NCBI GenBank assembly: GCA_012184525.1
Contig: WOFQ01000007.1
Coordinates: 682,001-746,000, forward strand
Source: Xenoacremonium recifei
Taxonomy: Eukaryota > Ascomycota > Sordariomycetes > Hypocreales > Nectriaceae
DNA length: 64,000 nucleotides
Direction: 5' to 3'
A program made the translations under genes and the position numbers. The notes beneath the pieces were generated by a model that saw nothing but the letters and a program-made list of their open reading frames with translations, had not been told where the DNA came from and made no database searches. Positions within the stretch are counted from its first letter, which is position 1. Each line of letters begins with the position of its first letter. Shown here one piece after another: positions 10,938-21,317 of the stretch.

Positions 10938-11550
10938 TTTTGCAGATAAAATATTATTAACTTCGTTGTAAAATCAATGAAAGCCATTGGTATCTGAGGT
11001 CAGGCTTCTGACAATGACCCAGTATAGAAACTGAGGGGTCCTCATTGACCCGCATGAGATGCAAAGATCCGGGGTAGGATCCAGTATCTCGGGATTCGGA
11101 ACTGGTGATATTTTGCAAATACGGAACTCGGATCAAATGATCACGAAACGAGAAACCAGCACAGTCACGCGTGGGTAAAAAGCACAAGTTTCAGCCGCGC
11201 GGGGAATATCGGCAATGCATCGTCGTCGGCGGGGACATATTAGAGTCAAAGTAGGGGATGACCAAAGTTGGAGGTCATCCACACTGTCGGAATGTACTCC
11301 CGTCCAATAATCTCGGGTTGATTTACGAACCTACGATGCAAAAATTCATTGCCTCCGAGAGTTCATAATCAAAATTCCTTTCAAATTCCTTTTAAGCATA
11401 AGTTTGCTTGAGGAACAAAACCTCACTGCTCCCGAGCCGCAACATTCATTACAAATCCTACCTTAAAAAGAGGTTTGCTTCCAGCGCAATGTTTGATTTC
11501 ATTCAAATTTCAGTGCTGGTTCTCTAGGCGGATATCATACATGGTTCATT
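10938..11550. promoter_or_regulatory. Rhamnosidase promoter region / 3' flank of the Zn2Cys6 gene
   Basis: No coding frame is supported. This stretch should contain the rhamnosidase promoter on the minus strand. CGG-containing sequence is present, but no clear spaced CGG palindrome could be assigned as a Zn2Cys6 operator. Confidence 0.45.
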
Positions 11551-12814
11551 TTACCTTCGCTCTAGAATCGGTTTAAGCCCATGCTCCTCGGCAATCTTCT
11601 TCTCTTGCAGTTGCACAAAAGACAGTAGTCTTTGATATGTCTCGCTTCCCTGCCACTCTGACAAACTTCTCGTATCCTCAGCTAGAAGCTCCATCTGTCG
11701 GGCAGCATTAGTTACTAATATGACGAAAGATTGATGGACCTGTGTCATGTTGGCAAATACAGCCATGAACAATAATGCCTGAATAGTTTCCGTGGTAGCA
11801 CGCTGCAGAATCAGATCTGGAAGAACCAAGGTCGCGTTCCGCCAGTAACTCGCTACAACGTGAATAAACTCATTTTCCGACCCCACCACTGTTCTGAGGC
11901 GTAGTGCCATGGCTATCCAAGTGTTAAGAATTGCCCACCGCGCAGGGCAACCGGCCGGACAATTGGCACTGAGTGCATGTTGCTCCTCGTTCAACCTGTT
12001 GAGCGCTGAAAGCTCCAAGATTGGGCAGACCTCCACAATCTCATCATATGTGCTTCCAATTACATACTGAAACAAATCTCTGGGTATCAGAGGAGTGTAG
12101 CCTTCAGGTGACTTCCGGTCCTCTTGGGCTATCCTCTTCAGTTCTTGTAGTGTCTTGCTGGTTTTGTCGACGTCCAGGAGCAGTGGGTACGCCTGTTTTA
12201 GACGGCCTTCAAGGACATGGGGAGTTTCAGCCCTTCCATTCTGCTCGCCAAGAGCTTCAGCCGTTAATGGATGGTCTGCGGCAGATAATACCTTACTCTT
12301 GCTAGATCTTGATTTAGCATTTGATGCCAAGCAGAAAACTACAGTTGGGTTGCAACTTGCGACCTACCTCTGACCGAGACCTCGCATTTTACGCTCAGCC
12401 TCATACTCGCAGCGTAAGTCTGAAGCGGTGCAGCGGGAACAGTCGGGTATATTTCCATCACACTTAACCTTCCGGTTTCTGCAACGAATACAAGCCTGTT
12501 TCGGGGTTTTGTCGTGAGCATACTTTCAGTTGAAGATGAGTGTTGGGGACAAACCTGGAAGACCTTTCCTCGCTTTCTCCTCTTCTGAATGCAAATTTGG
12601 GTGCTGTCCAGATTCCATACTGAGAATTTGTTCACCCACGCATTCGATGCCGAGTTGTGTATGCCTTGGCTCAGATTAAATGCCCACGAACAACGTGAAG
12701 CGGGGTATTCGGAATCAATTTGGTGGGTTTGTCATGATATCGCCGACGCCCTCCTCATTTGATCCCGAAATGCTTACGTTGCGTATTAGGAGTAAATTGA
12801 TTAGCAAGACACAT
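11551..12814 (-). CDS. Zn2Cys6 (C6 zinc cluster) transcription factor, 5' end tentative
   Basis: A probable local regulator of the neighbouring rhamnoside genes. The zinc cluster CIRCRNRKVKCDGNIPDC continues with SRC and TASDLRC, matching C-x2-C-x6-C-x6-C-x2-C-x6-C, and is preceded by a basic RRKRGKVFQ. Tentative exons: 12814-12778, 12619-12555, 12495-12368, 12301-11551; CDS 981 nt, 326 aa. The 59-nt intron (12554-12496) and the 66-nt intron (12367-12302, which removes an in-frame TAG) are well supported by frame; for the latter an AG six bases earlier would also keep frame. The first exon (MCLANQFTPNTQ) is the weakest part: no ATG lies in frame directly before the zinc cluster, so a first exon with a GTAAGC donor was needed. 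The protein is short for the class and lacks an obvious fungal_trans middle-homology region. Confidence 0.78.
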
Positions 12815-12955
12815 TCAAATTGATTCCGCCATACGGATATTTAGGGACTCGCTCACATATATAAAGGTCGACCTTGCAATGACTTGGAAGTTTCATGACT
12901 CTTCAACTCATGTGCCAACCGTACCCTTACATACAAGGCCAAGGTATTCTCGAAT
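12815..12955. promoter_or_regulatory. Bidirectional promoter between the Zn2Cys6 regulator and the NmrA-like gene
   Basis: Only about 140 bp separate the proposed start of the regulator (-) from the ATG of the NmrA-like gene (+). A TATATAAA box lies at 12858-12865, about 90 bp before the plus-strand ATG. The arrangement suggests the two genes share control. Confidence 0.55.
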
Positions 12956-14053
12956 ATGGTTGTTGTAGCCGTTGCTGGTGGCACCGGTGCGGTCGGTCGT
13001 AACATTGTCGAAGCACTCGTTTCCCAAGGCAAGCATGAGGTTGTCATTTTAAGCCGTACGGTACGGTCGATATACTTCACCCTACCTCTGCTGGGCTAAC
13101 TCCAGAAGTCCAATGCCGAGAAAGAGAAGGAACTGGGTGTCCGAATCATTGCAGTAGACTACAGAGATGTGTTAGCTCTCACAAAGATCCTCGAGGACAA
13201 CAATATCCACAGTGTCATCTCTGCCTTGGTCATGATGCCGAACGCCGGAGGTCCTTTGGAGCCGAATCTCATACGGGCCGCTGACGCTTCCATGACAACC
13301 AAGAGGATGATTCCAAGCGAATATGGGTTCCCACAATATGAAGCGTACGGATCCCCCTCCTAGCTGTGGTTTTCACTTTTATTGACGGACTACTCTTAGG
13401 GACGGAGATGCTTTCCCCTCGATCCCCATGAAACAAGCCTCCATACGTACGCTTGAAGCGACCAAAGATCTTGAGTGGACGGCTGTCTACATTGGGGTTT
13501 TCATGGACTACTTGGCCATGCCAAAACTCCCATCCTACTTGGCGCCTCTGGTAATGCTTATAGACATGTCGGAGAATACGGCTTCGATCCCCGGCGACGG
13601 CAACACACCGATGGTTTTCACGCACTCTTCAGACGTTGGTCAATTTGTTGCTGCCAGCCTCAGTCTTGAAAGATGGGACAGAATCAGTGTGATCATTGGT
13701 GACAAAATGACCTTGAATGAAGCGGTCAAACTTTCCCAAGACGCAAAGGGTGAGCTGCGCGAAGATAGTTCAACAGAATTGAGATGCTGATAATTAGTAC
13801 AGGAGTTAAATTCAAGGTCGTCTATGACGATGTCGAGAAGTTAAAGAGAGGTGAGGTAACTGAGCTGCCCTCGCAAGCTTCTCTTTATTCTGGGTTTCCC
13901 AAAGAAATTGTCCAGGCCATCGGTAGTAGGTTTGGGCTTTGGGTAGAACGCGGAGAACTCGATCTTGATGAGCATACGTCTCTAAACCAAAAGTTTCCGG
14001 AAATCCCGATCATCAAGTTGAAGGATCTGCTTAAGAAGGCTTGGAAAAACTAG
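12956..14053 (+). CDS. NmrA-like / isoflavone-reductase-type NAD(P)H oxidoreductase
   Basis: An atypical short-chain dehydrogenase of the PCBER/isoflavone-reductase and NmrA group, expected to bind NAD(P)(H) and either reduce a phenolic substrate or act as a redox sensor. Exons: 12956-13060, 13106-13344, 13400-13749, 13803-14053; CDS 945 nt, 314 aa, the usual family length. The Rossmann motif GGTGAVGRN sits at residues 8-16. The conserved IPSEYGFPQYEA stretch follows, but the classical Tyr/Lys catalytic pair cannot be confirmed by eye. Its position in divergent orientation to a Zn2Cys6 regulator and close to a rhamnosidase suggests action on a flavonoid-like aglycone; this is inference. Confidence 0.9.
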
Positions 14054-14864
14054 GTAGAATCTACAGATAACGACCATGCCGTAGCTTCAGACAATCACAA
14101 GGACTCGGATTATCTTCTTCGTTGGCGCTTGAAAACACGTCGCCATACGAGCTTCATTTAGATTGTAGGAGGCCGGTTTGAAACGGTTAGCCGTTTTACC
14201 AGGGCAAATTTATCCGATAAATTTGGACTAGGCTGAATGCCATTTTTACCCAGAGACCAGTCAGCCCCTTGTCAGTCACCTGACATATCCTATTTTATGC
14301 ATATATTTATGCAAATGAAGACGGAGAGTTCTCCGTAATAGTGACTTTGAGAGAACGGAACTTGACAGTATTGGGGCCTGACAGCAATCAATCGCCGCAA
14401 AGCCAAAACGGCGATGTCCTCACTTGGCGGCGCCGGCGGACTCGCTACGCTGGCAAATTGACGGTACTGGAGCAATCGGCAGCTGCGGCAGACAATATGG
14501 ATGTTTGTGGACGCATTATGGGCGAGAAGCTCGCATTTGACGCCCGACGCCCTACCTTGTCACACCTGGTGTTGTTGTAGCAGCGGCGTGGATGAATCGC
14601 GAACAGATCGGTACGGGCTGATCTTGGGCGAGCAAGCTTGCCTTATGCAAGGAAATGGAGAGGCATACTGGAGTCGAGTACAAATGCGCCTACGCTACAA
14701 GGCTGTGCAGGGATCCTTTGTGAGACTGCCTAGGACGATCGGCGCAACCAACAACACACAGCATACAAGGACTCTACTCTTCTGCCGCTGACTAGCTGTT
14801 AAATACCAACCACAGTTGCCCACCTAGGATTGGTGAAGTTGCCGACTGCATCAAATCCCTCGCC
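14054..14864. other. Intergenic region, no gene seen
   Basis: Frames of 60-96 codons occur on both strands but lack start context, codon bias or recognisable similarity. The 3' part should hold the promoter of the membrane-protein gene. Confidence 0.5.
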
Positions 14865-17099
14865 ATGACACATGTTCAACACGACCAAGACCGCGAGTCT
14901 GAAGCTGGAGCATCTAATGAAGCTGCTTCTCTCATCACCGACACTCCTTCGGTCGAGAGCAACCATTCACCCTACGACAGTACACCACCGCCTGCACAAA
15001 CTCTGAGACGATATCCCCTCATTGTTCTTTCCACCATCTGCTATGCTGCGGTCGCCGCCTTTTCATGGGGCGTCTTGTGCGTCATGACATATAGACCGAT
15101 TCACGGCAGCACATACGGCCTCGAGCTCAACAGCACGAAATACGGCGAGAAGGCTCCCTTCCACAATTACCAGGACTTATTTGTCACGAACGAGCGGTAT
15201 TTTAGAGCCGTACGTGTTCTACAGAGTGGCATCTCAGTGCTGACGATCCCCTTGACCTCGGCTGTTTGCTCGCGGGCTGCTGTTGTCTTTACCCAGAGGC
15301 GGCTCGCGCAAGATGCCAGTCAGGGGGGTCTCACTCTAAGACAGACTATGGCACTTGCAGACAAAGGCTGGACGGACCCGATTATCATTGTCAAATTACT
15401 CTCTGGGAAATGGAGGCAGTACGGCTCCTGGTTCCTTCTTCTTGCCTTGGTGTTGAATATTATTGGTGAGTTGTCTTGTGGAATCTCTCTAAACATCGTG
15501 CTTATCGACCGACTGCATTTAGGAGCGGTCATATCTCCACTGCAGGAGATATTCGTCTCGCAGAAAACAATACAGACCCCAACGTACACTCAGCAGGTCT
15601 ATGGTATTGTCGACTTTGCTAATCACCTTGGTGGAACATCTCCCGATCGGGGTTTGGTCTATCAACTCGTAAGAAGCAGATTGACTTCGACACTGTACAC
15701 AGATGTCCAGATGAGGCTATGGTCGGGTGGTGATGCATTCGGCAATAATGCGACATCCACCGTGGCCGCCGTTGCGCGTGACCAGTTCTCTCTGGCCAAT
15801 ATGAGTTCTCTCTACGAGCCCTTTTGGAGTCAACTTCCGGCTGGCTTCAGCACAGGGTTGATTACACAATATGCCCCCCGAATCAACTCTACGGCTAGCT
15901 GGGAGAACATTTCAGCGGAAGACTTTCCCAGTACCTGTCGCCAGGACCCAGACGCGCTCTATATTCGATACGTGAACAATACGTACTGGGGCGGGTATAC
16001 TGCTGAGATATGCATGCCAGCCAACATGACAGAATCTCCGTGGAAACTACAGAGGTCGAGGCAGGACTTCAGTGAGGAACTTTACCTGAGAATGAACTTG
16101 TCGAAAGAGGCCATATTATCAGAGTTGGACGAGGACTACTGGAAACCTGGAGTCCACACAGTCAGGATCAGGATGAACACGAGCGCTGGCTACTTTGAGC
16201 TCCCAAATTACAGGAACAATTTGACCGCTGGACCGCTACTCCACGACGCTCCCGAGCAGGTGGCAGATTCGAGGTACCACGTCCGTCAAGACTGGCTGGA
16301 TAGATCGGGCTTTCGAAGACGGGCGGCTCTCGACGAACGTGAGGAGTCTGAGGACACGCTACCAGAAGGCAGTCCTTCCAACGCCACGGAGAAGCTTAGC
16401 TCAAACTACAACAAGGGGCCGCTCAATACCATTGCGCTCGCGCTCTTTGGGCAGGCGTCATTCCTTGATATAACTCACACGGGCCTCGTCACGTACGATA
16501 TGGACCCCTTGAACGAGACCAATGGGGAGTTTGGATGTGTCGCGATAGTGCCGTTTTTCAGCTTGCTCATCAGCCCTGAGCATACCACTTCTTATTCTAG
16601 TGAATGGGGTCCTTGTATTTCGCTTGATCATGGACGCGAGCTTACCGACCTGGTGAAGAATTACCTTTACGCGTTCGTGTGGAATCCGGCGCCTGGGGTG
16701 ATTGAAAACGCCTTCACGGCGGCCGCATTCATAGCAAACGAGGCTTGGTTCATCGGCGATTATTCTCAGACTGGGTCCGTGACTGTGAACTACGACTTTG
16801 GGGCAGATACAGAGGTACCACACATCTCGCGAGCTGGCATGATTCTCATTTCCATCTTACTCGGGCTCGACCTCGCGTTTCTATTAGGACTAGCTCTGTA
16901 CAGTGTCGCTTGGATGCCGCGATGGACAGAGCACGAGACGGATGGTTGGGTTGGAGAAGCCAGCACGAATGATGACACAAAAGCAGCTGTGGGAATACTC
17001 GGATTAGGAGCCAAGAAGCCCATCAGACGCGGGCGCAAGTATCGCGCTTACGACGAGGTGCGAAAGAGCCGAAAAGATCAGAAACGCAGGCTGGAATGA
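14865..17099 (+). CDS. Unknown multi-pass membrane protein with a large glycosylated ectodomain
   Basis: I do not recognise the family by name. The single-exon gene encodes 744 aa. A Ser/Thr-rich N-terminus (1-48) is followed by hydrophobic segments at about 52-75 (YPLIVLSTICYAAVAAFSWG), 115-138 and 188-216. A long polar region of about 440 residues then carries many N-x-S/T sequons (for example NAT, NMS, NST, NIS, NNT, NMT, NLS, NTS, NLT), followed by a strong final TM at about 660-686 (ISILLGLDLAFLLGLALYSV) and a very basic tail (KYRAYDEVRKSRKDQKRR). The layout fits a plasma-membrane or endomembrane glycoprotein with the large loop on the lumenal/outer side. No signal peptide or enzyme motif is visible. 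Codon use matches the neighbours, so it is very likely a real gene. Confidence 0.85.
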   Translation: MTHVQHDQDRESEAGASNEAASLITDTPSVESNHSPYDSTPPPAQTLRRYPLIVLSTICYAAVAAFSWGVLCVMTYRPIHGSTYGLELNSTKYGEKAPFHNYQDLFVTNERYFRAVRVLQSGISVLTIPLTSAVCSRAAVVFTQRRLAQDASQGGLTLRQTMALADKGWTDPIIIVKLLSGKWRQYGSWFLLLALVLNIIGELSCGISLNIVLIDRLHLGAVISPLQEIFVSQKTIQTPTYTQQVYGIVDFANHLGGTSPDRGLVYQLVRSRLTSTLYTDVQMRLWSGGDAFGNNATSTVAAVARDQFSLANMSSLYEPFWSQLPAGFSTGLITQYAPRINSTASWENISAEDFPSTCRQDPDALYIRYVNNTYWGGYTAEICMPANMTESPWKLQRSRQDFSEELYLRMNLSKEAILSELDEDYWKPGVHTVRIRMNTSAGYFELPNYRNNLTAGPLLHDAPEQVADSRYHVRQDWLDRSGFRRRAALDEREESEDTLPEGSPSNATEKLSSNYNKGPLNTIALALFGQASFLDITHTGLVTYDMDPLNETNGEFGCVAIVPFFSLLISPEHTTSYSSEWGPCISLDHGRELTDLVKNYLYAFVWNPAPGVIENAFTAAAFIANEAWFIGDYSQTGSVTVNYDFGADTEVPHISRAGMILISILLGLDLAFLLGLALYSVAWMPRWTEHETDGWVGEASTNDDTKAAVGILGLGAKKPIRRGRKYRAYDEVRKSRKDQKRRLE

Positions 17100-17747
17100 T
17101 TGATTGTAGGAGATGAAGAGTGAAGATAAGGCAGTCAATAGCCAGGTGTAACACATGAACCTAAGAAAGAGCGCCTGAGCACAGTGCCCCCTAAAGCCCC
17201 CGGAACAAAGTGACGCCACCCCGTTGGAGCTGGAGGAGAGCCGCCCCAGCCACACGTCAGGTCCCGCGGGCGGGCCAGTGAGCGGTCAGTGCTGCCGCCC
17301 AACTGTGGCTCAGCTGGCCTGGGCTGCCTTCTGCCTCTCCCTCTCCCTCTCCGCCAGAGCTCCACTGTGGTTGCTGGCTGGGCTCCCACTCCCAACTCAG
17401 AATCAGAAACAGAAACCATCACCACTCTGAACCATTCCATGACCACGCCCGCCCGGCCGCCTGCGCCCATCTCGACCCCGACTCTGCGCTGAGACATCGC
17501 ATCCCATCGCATCCCGTCCTTCCCTCAGCCTCGCCTCGTGGTTGCCCCGGCCGTGCCCGTCGCCCGCCCTGCCTCACGCTGTCTGTCTGTCGGGCCTCCG
17601 CGCAAATCATTGCATCACCCACACCACCACACACACGCGATCCACATCAGCCTCCCTCCCTAATAATAAAGTTGACCCCCTTCGTGCCTCCCGCTGCCGC
17701 CTCCAATCCATACCGAACCGAACCGCGACCCTACCGTCCTGTCCGCC
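17100..17747. promoter_or_regulatory. Upstream region of the PP2A scaffold gene
   Basis: GC-rich in its first half and strongly pyrimidine-rich, including a CTCTCC repeat at about 17334-17352, typical of promoters and 5' leaders of highly expressed fungal genes. No coding frame is supported. Confidence 0.5.
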
Positions 17748-20100
17748 ATGGCTGACGCGACAAACACCAGCGATGAGCTCTACCCCATCGCCGTCCTGAT
17801 CGACGAGCTCAAGGTACTTGGCCTAGTTGTTGATAGCGGTGACGGCGACTCCAACCGAAACAAACCAAAGCATGCCCTGAGGATCTGAAGCTGACCCATG
17901 CCGCCTGGCTCTCCAGCACGACGACGTTCTGCTCCGTCTCAACGCCATCCATCGGCTGTCCACTATTGCTCTCGCCCTCGGCGCCGAACGCACACGGGAG
18001 GAGCTGATTCCTTTCCTCGATGGTCAGTCAAGCCGCTTCTGTCTCCCACTGCGACGCCATCGCCATCAAGATCAACAGAGCCCTAACGTGCAATCCGAAC
18101 AGAATCCGTCGAAGATGAGGACGAGGTCCTCGTTGCCCTGAGTGAAGAGCTCGGCAACTTTATCGAGTATGTTGGTGGTGCTCAGTGGGGTCATGTCCTG
18201 CTATCGCCCCTCGAGAACCTGGCTGCGATCGAGGAGCCCGTTGTTCGCGACAAGGTAAACACCAACCCCTCTATCAGCTTCTGGCCCATTTGTCGGGCGC
18301 GTCGTCACCATACTGACCTACCTGTCCCCTCTAGGCTGTCGAGTCTCTCAACAAGATCTGCGGCGAACTCTCGTCCCAACAAGTCGAGGAATACTTCATC
18401 CCCCTCACCGTCCGACTCTCCAAGGCCGACTGGTTCACGTCCAAAGTCTCGGGATGCGGTCTCTACACAGCCCCTTACAAGAAGGTGTCGCCGCCGATCC
18501 AGGAGAAGCTGCGTCAACAGTTTGGCATGCTGGTCCACGACGAGACGCCCATGGTCCGTCGCCAAGCCGCCACCAACCTGGCCAAGTTTGTCAAGGAGAT
18601 GCCCGCTGCTGTCGTCGTCGATGAAATGATACCCTTCTTCCAACATCTTGCGCAAGACGACCAGGACAGCGTCCGATTACTCACCGTCGAGATCCTCATC
18701 TCCATCGCCGAGGCCGTGCCCAAAGAACAGCAGTCCAGCCACGGCGTTCTGCTGACGTCACTTCGTAACTTGATAGAAGACAAGAGCTGGAGAGTCCGGT
18801 ACATGATTGCCGATAGGTTCGAAAAGGTTTGTCGTTGATTTGTCGTCTGCGGGACTCTACCGTACTAACTAGTGTTGTGCAGATTGCCAAGGCTGTCGAT
18901 GAGGAAGTGGTCTCGCGAGATCTCGTTCCCGCTTTTGTCAAGCTTCTCAAGGATAACGAAGCCGAAGTCCGAACAGCCATTGCGGGACAAATCCCCGGTT
19001 TCTGCGCTCTCGTCGACCGCAATACCCTCCTCAACGACATCATGGGGAGCATCGAGGACCTCGTGTCTGATACATCTCAGCACGTCCGAGCTGCGCTCGG
19101 CACTCAGATCAGTGGGCTCGCCCCTATTCTGGGCAAGCAAGAGTGAGTCCAGATTCGGCCAGAGCCAAGCCACCATACTCATGTGCAATAGAACCATCGA
19201 TCATCTCCTGCCCATGTTCCTTCAGATGCTCAAGGACGAGTTCCCCGAAGTCCGACTCCATATCATCTCAAAGCTGGAGCTCGTTAACCAGGGTAAGTCC
19301 ATTAAAATATTTGTGGCCGGAGAGACTTCAAGCTAACTTAACTAGTCATTGGCATCGACCTGCTGTCACAGTCTCTTCTTCCCGCCATCGTTCAACTCGC
19401 TGAGGATAAGCAGTGGCGAGTGCGTTTGGCGATCATTGAGTACATCCCGCTTCTCGCCAGTCAACTCGGCGTCCAGTTCTTCGATGAGAAGCTCAGCAAT
19501 CTGTGCATGGGATGGCTCGGAGACACCGTCTTCTCGATCCGTGAGGCAGCAACTCATAACCTGAAGAAGCTGACCGAAGTGTTTGGAGTCGAATGGGCTA
19601 GCGAAGCCATCATTCCCAAGGTCATGGCCATGGGCAACCACCCCAACTATCTATACAGAATGACGACTTGCTTTGCAATTTCGGTAAGTTGCTAGATCTT
19701 CCAACCTGTCGAGACGGGATTTGCTGATGTGGTTTCATTGCAGACTCTGGCTAGCGTGGTCAGCCTGGATGTTATTGCGAAGTCAATTCTCCCCATGCTG
19801 GACAAGCTGGTTGGTGATGAGATCCCCAACATCCGCTTCAACGTGGCCAAGACGTACGCTGTCTTGATCGACGTCCTGCGCCGCCTCCCCGATGAGGGCA
19901 CTCTCCACGACCTGGAGAAGCAGAGTTCAGAGGTTGCCCCGTCACCGCGAGGCCAGGAGCTTATCCAGCAGCGAATCGTTCCCAACCTGACCAAGCTCCA
20001 GAAAGACGACGATGTGGATGTGCGATACTTTGCGACAACGGCAGCGGCTGCTGCTTCGGGACCGTTGGCGGGTGGAGAGCCTATGAATACCTCGCCATAG
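17748..20100 (+). CDS. TPD3: Protein phosphatase 2A scaffold (A/PR65) subunit
   Basis: Forms the HEAT-repeat scaffold that holds the PP2A catalytic and B-type regulatory subunits. Eight exons: 17748-17813, 17917-18022, 18103-18254, 18335-18826, 18883-19142, 19192-19292, 19346-19683, 19744-20100. CDS 1872 nt, 623 aa, close to the about 590-635 aa of PR65 proteins. Repeated HEAT helices are seen throughout, for example MVRRQAATNLAKFVKEMP, SWRVRYMIADRF, QWRVRLAIIEYIPLLA and NIRFNVAKTY. All introns are short, have GT...AG ends and keep frame. The start is the ATG before ADATNTSDELYPIAVLIDELK, which matches the conserved N-terminal ELYPIAVLIDELK of PR65. Symbol from the yeast orthologue. Confidence 0.96.
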
Positions 20101-20544
20101 ATGAGAGACGTAATGAAGCAATTCTTGTTGTCACGACTTACTGGTCGGTTTCACTACATCCGCTGTCACCGACACATGAGACCGCCAGCTTTCGCATCTT
20201 TGATCATTCTAGAAAACGGGAATCGGGGAGCAGAAAGAGACTCGCGGAAGGGCTGGAAGAAACCCGGGGTAGAGAGAGAACAAAAAAAAACTACAATAAC
20301 CCACACATTCCGACAAGAAGGGGGTGGCCAAGCTCGGCAGTGAGGGGGAGTCCTGGTGTTGGGGGGGATGGTATGATGTCCGGACATCGCCTGGCCCAAC
20401 GCCCATGTATGATAATATTCTTTTCCAGGCAGATGACGTGAATGGTATTACAGTTCCAGCAGGCGCTGAAGTCAGCTCCATATGCGTATAGTAGAAGCAC
20501 ACGTGGTTGGGTATCTCTTTTGTTTGCAGGTATTAGAACCAAGG
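20101..20544. other. Convergent intergenic / 3' UTR region
   Basis: Lies between the convergent PP2A-A and methyltransferase genes. No coding frame or RNA structure was recognised. Confidence 0.55.
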
Positions 20545-21317
20545 CTATGATGATCTTCGGAAGCAGAGCGTGCTGATCGTCTGGCCCTTGACGCCCCCAA
20601 AACTGAACGATGGATACTCGACCCTTCCCACGACGTCGAAGCCCGCTCCGTCACGCCGCTCAAACCATGTCTTCAGCTCCGCCTCGGTCCAGTTGCAGCT
20701 CGTCACCAGGAAGATGCCGCCCGGCCTTACCAGCCGCAGCACGCGATCGCGATATCCCTCACACAACCGCCGGCCCTGCGTATCCGTCTCGTCACTCAGA
20801 CATATCGCATCAAACGTGCCCTTATCCAGCACGACATCCCACCCCTCGCCCTGCGCGCCATTCAACGCCGTCTCCCACGCCCCATTCAGCACATCCCACT
20901 CCGCGAACTCAACCTGCTCCTCGTCCTTCGACGCCGCCACCTGCCGCGCGAGCTCTACGCTCTGCGGGCTGTAATCCACCCCCAGCGCGCGACCCGTCCA
21001 GCCCTCGCCGCGCAGCGCAAAGAGCAGCGAGCCGTTCCCGCAGCCGAGATCGAGCAGCGACGCGGCGGAGCAGTCCAGGCCTTCGTCCTGCGAGAACGTC
21101 TCGAGGAATTCGAGGATCTTGGTCTCGGCATCGGAGTCGTCGAACCAGCAGGTGCCGATGTCGGAGGGGTCGGCGGCGTGGTTGGTGATTTCGGTCGTGT
21201 AGAGGGTGTTCCAGCTGCAAGGCGGGTTAGCTTTGCGGGAGGGAGAGGGGGAGGGGGGACGGACTATTCTTTGGTGCCGAGTTTGGAGGGCTCGAGGTGT
21301 TGAGGCATGGAGGACAT
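20545..21317 (-). CDS. EFM4: EFM4/METTL10-like eEF1A lysine methyltransferase
   Basis: A seven-beta-strand SAM-dependent methyltransferase; family members methylate a lysine of translation elongation factor 1A in the cytosol. Exon 1 21317-21265 (MSSMPQHLEPSKLGTKE plus a split Tyr), intron 21264-21215 (50 nt, donor GTCCGT, acceptor TTGCAG), exon 2 21214-20545; CDS 723 nt, 240 aa. Features: YWNTLYTTEI and WFDDSDAETKILEFL near the N-terminus, SAM motif I LLDLGCGNGSLLFAL, post-I acidic GVDYSPQSVELAR, VLDKGTFDAI, and TSCNWTEAEL. These are as in yeast Efm4. The donor is non-consensus, but frame and the conserved YWN join support it. It lies on the same strand as the eIF6 gene. Confidence 0.9.

Noticed and set aside
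14290..14791. Several 60-96-codon frames between the NmrA-like and membrane-protein genes
   Set aside because: They overlap each other, have no codon preference and match nothing recognisable.
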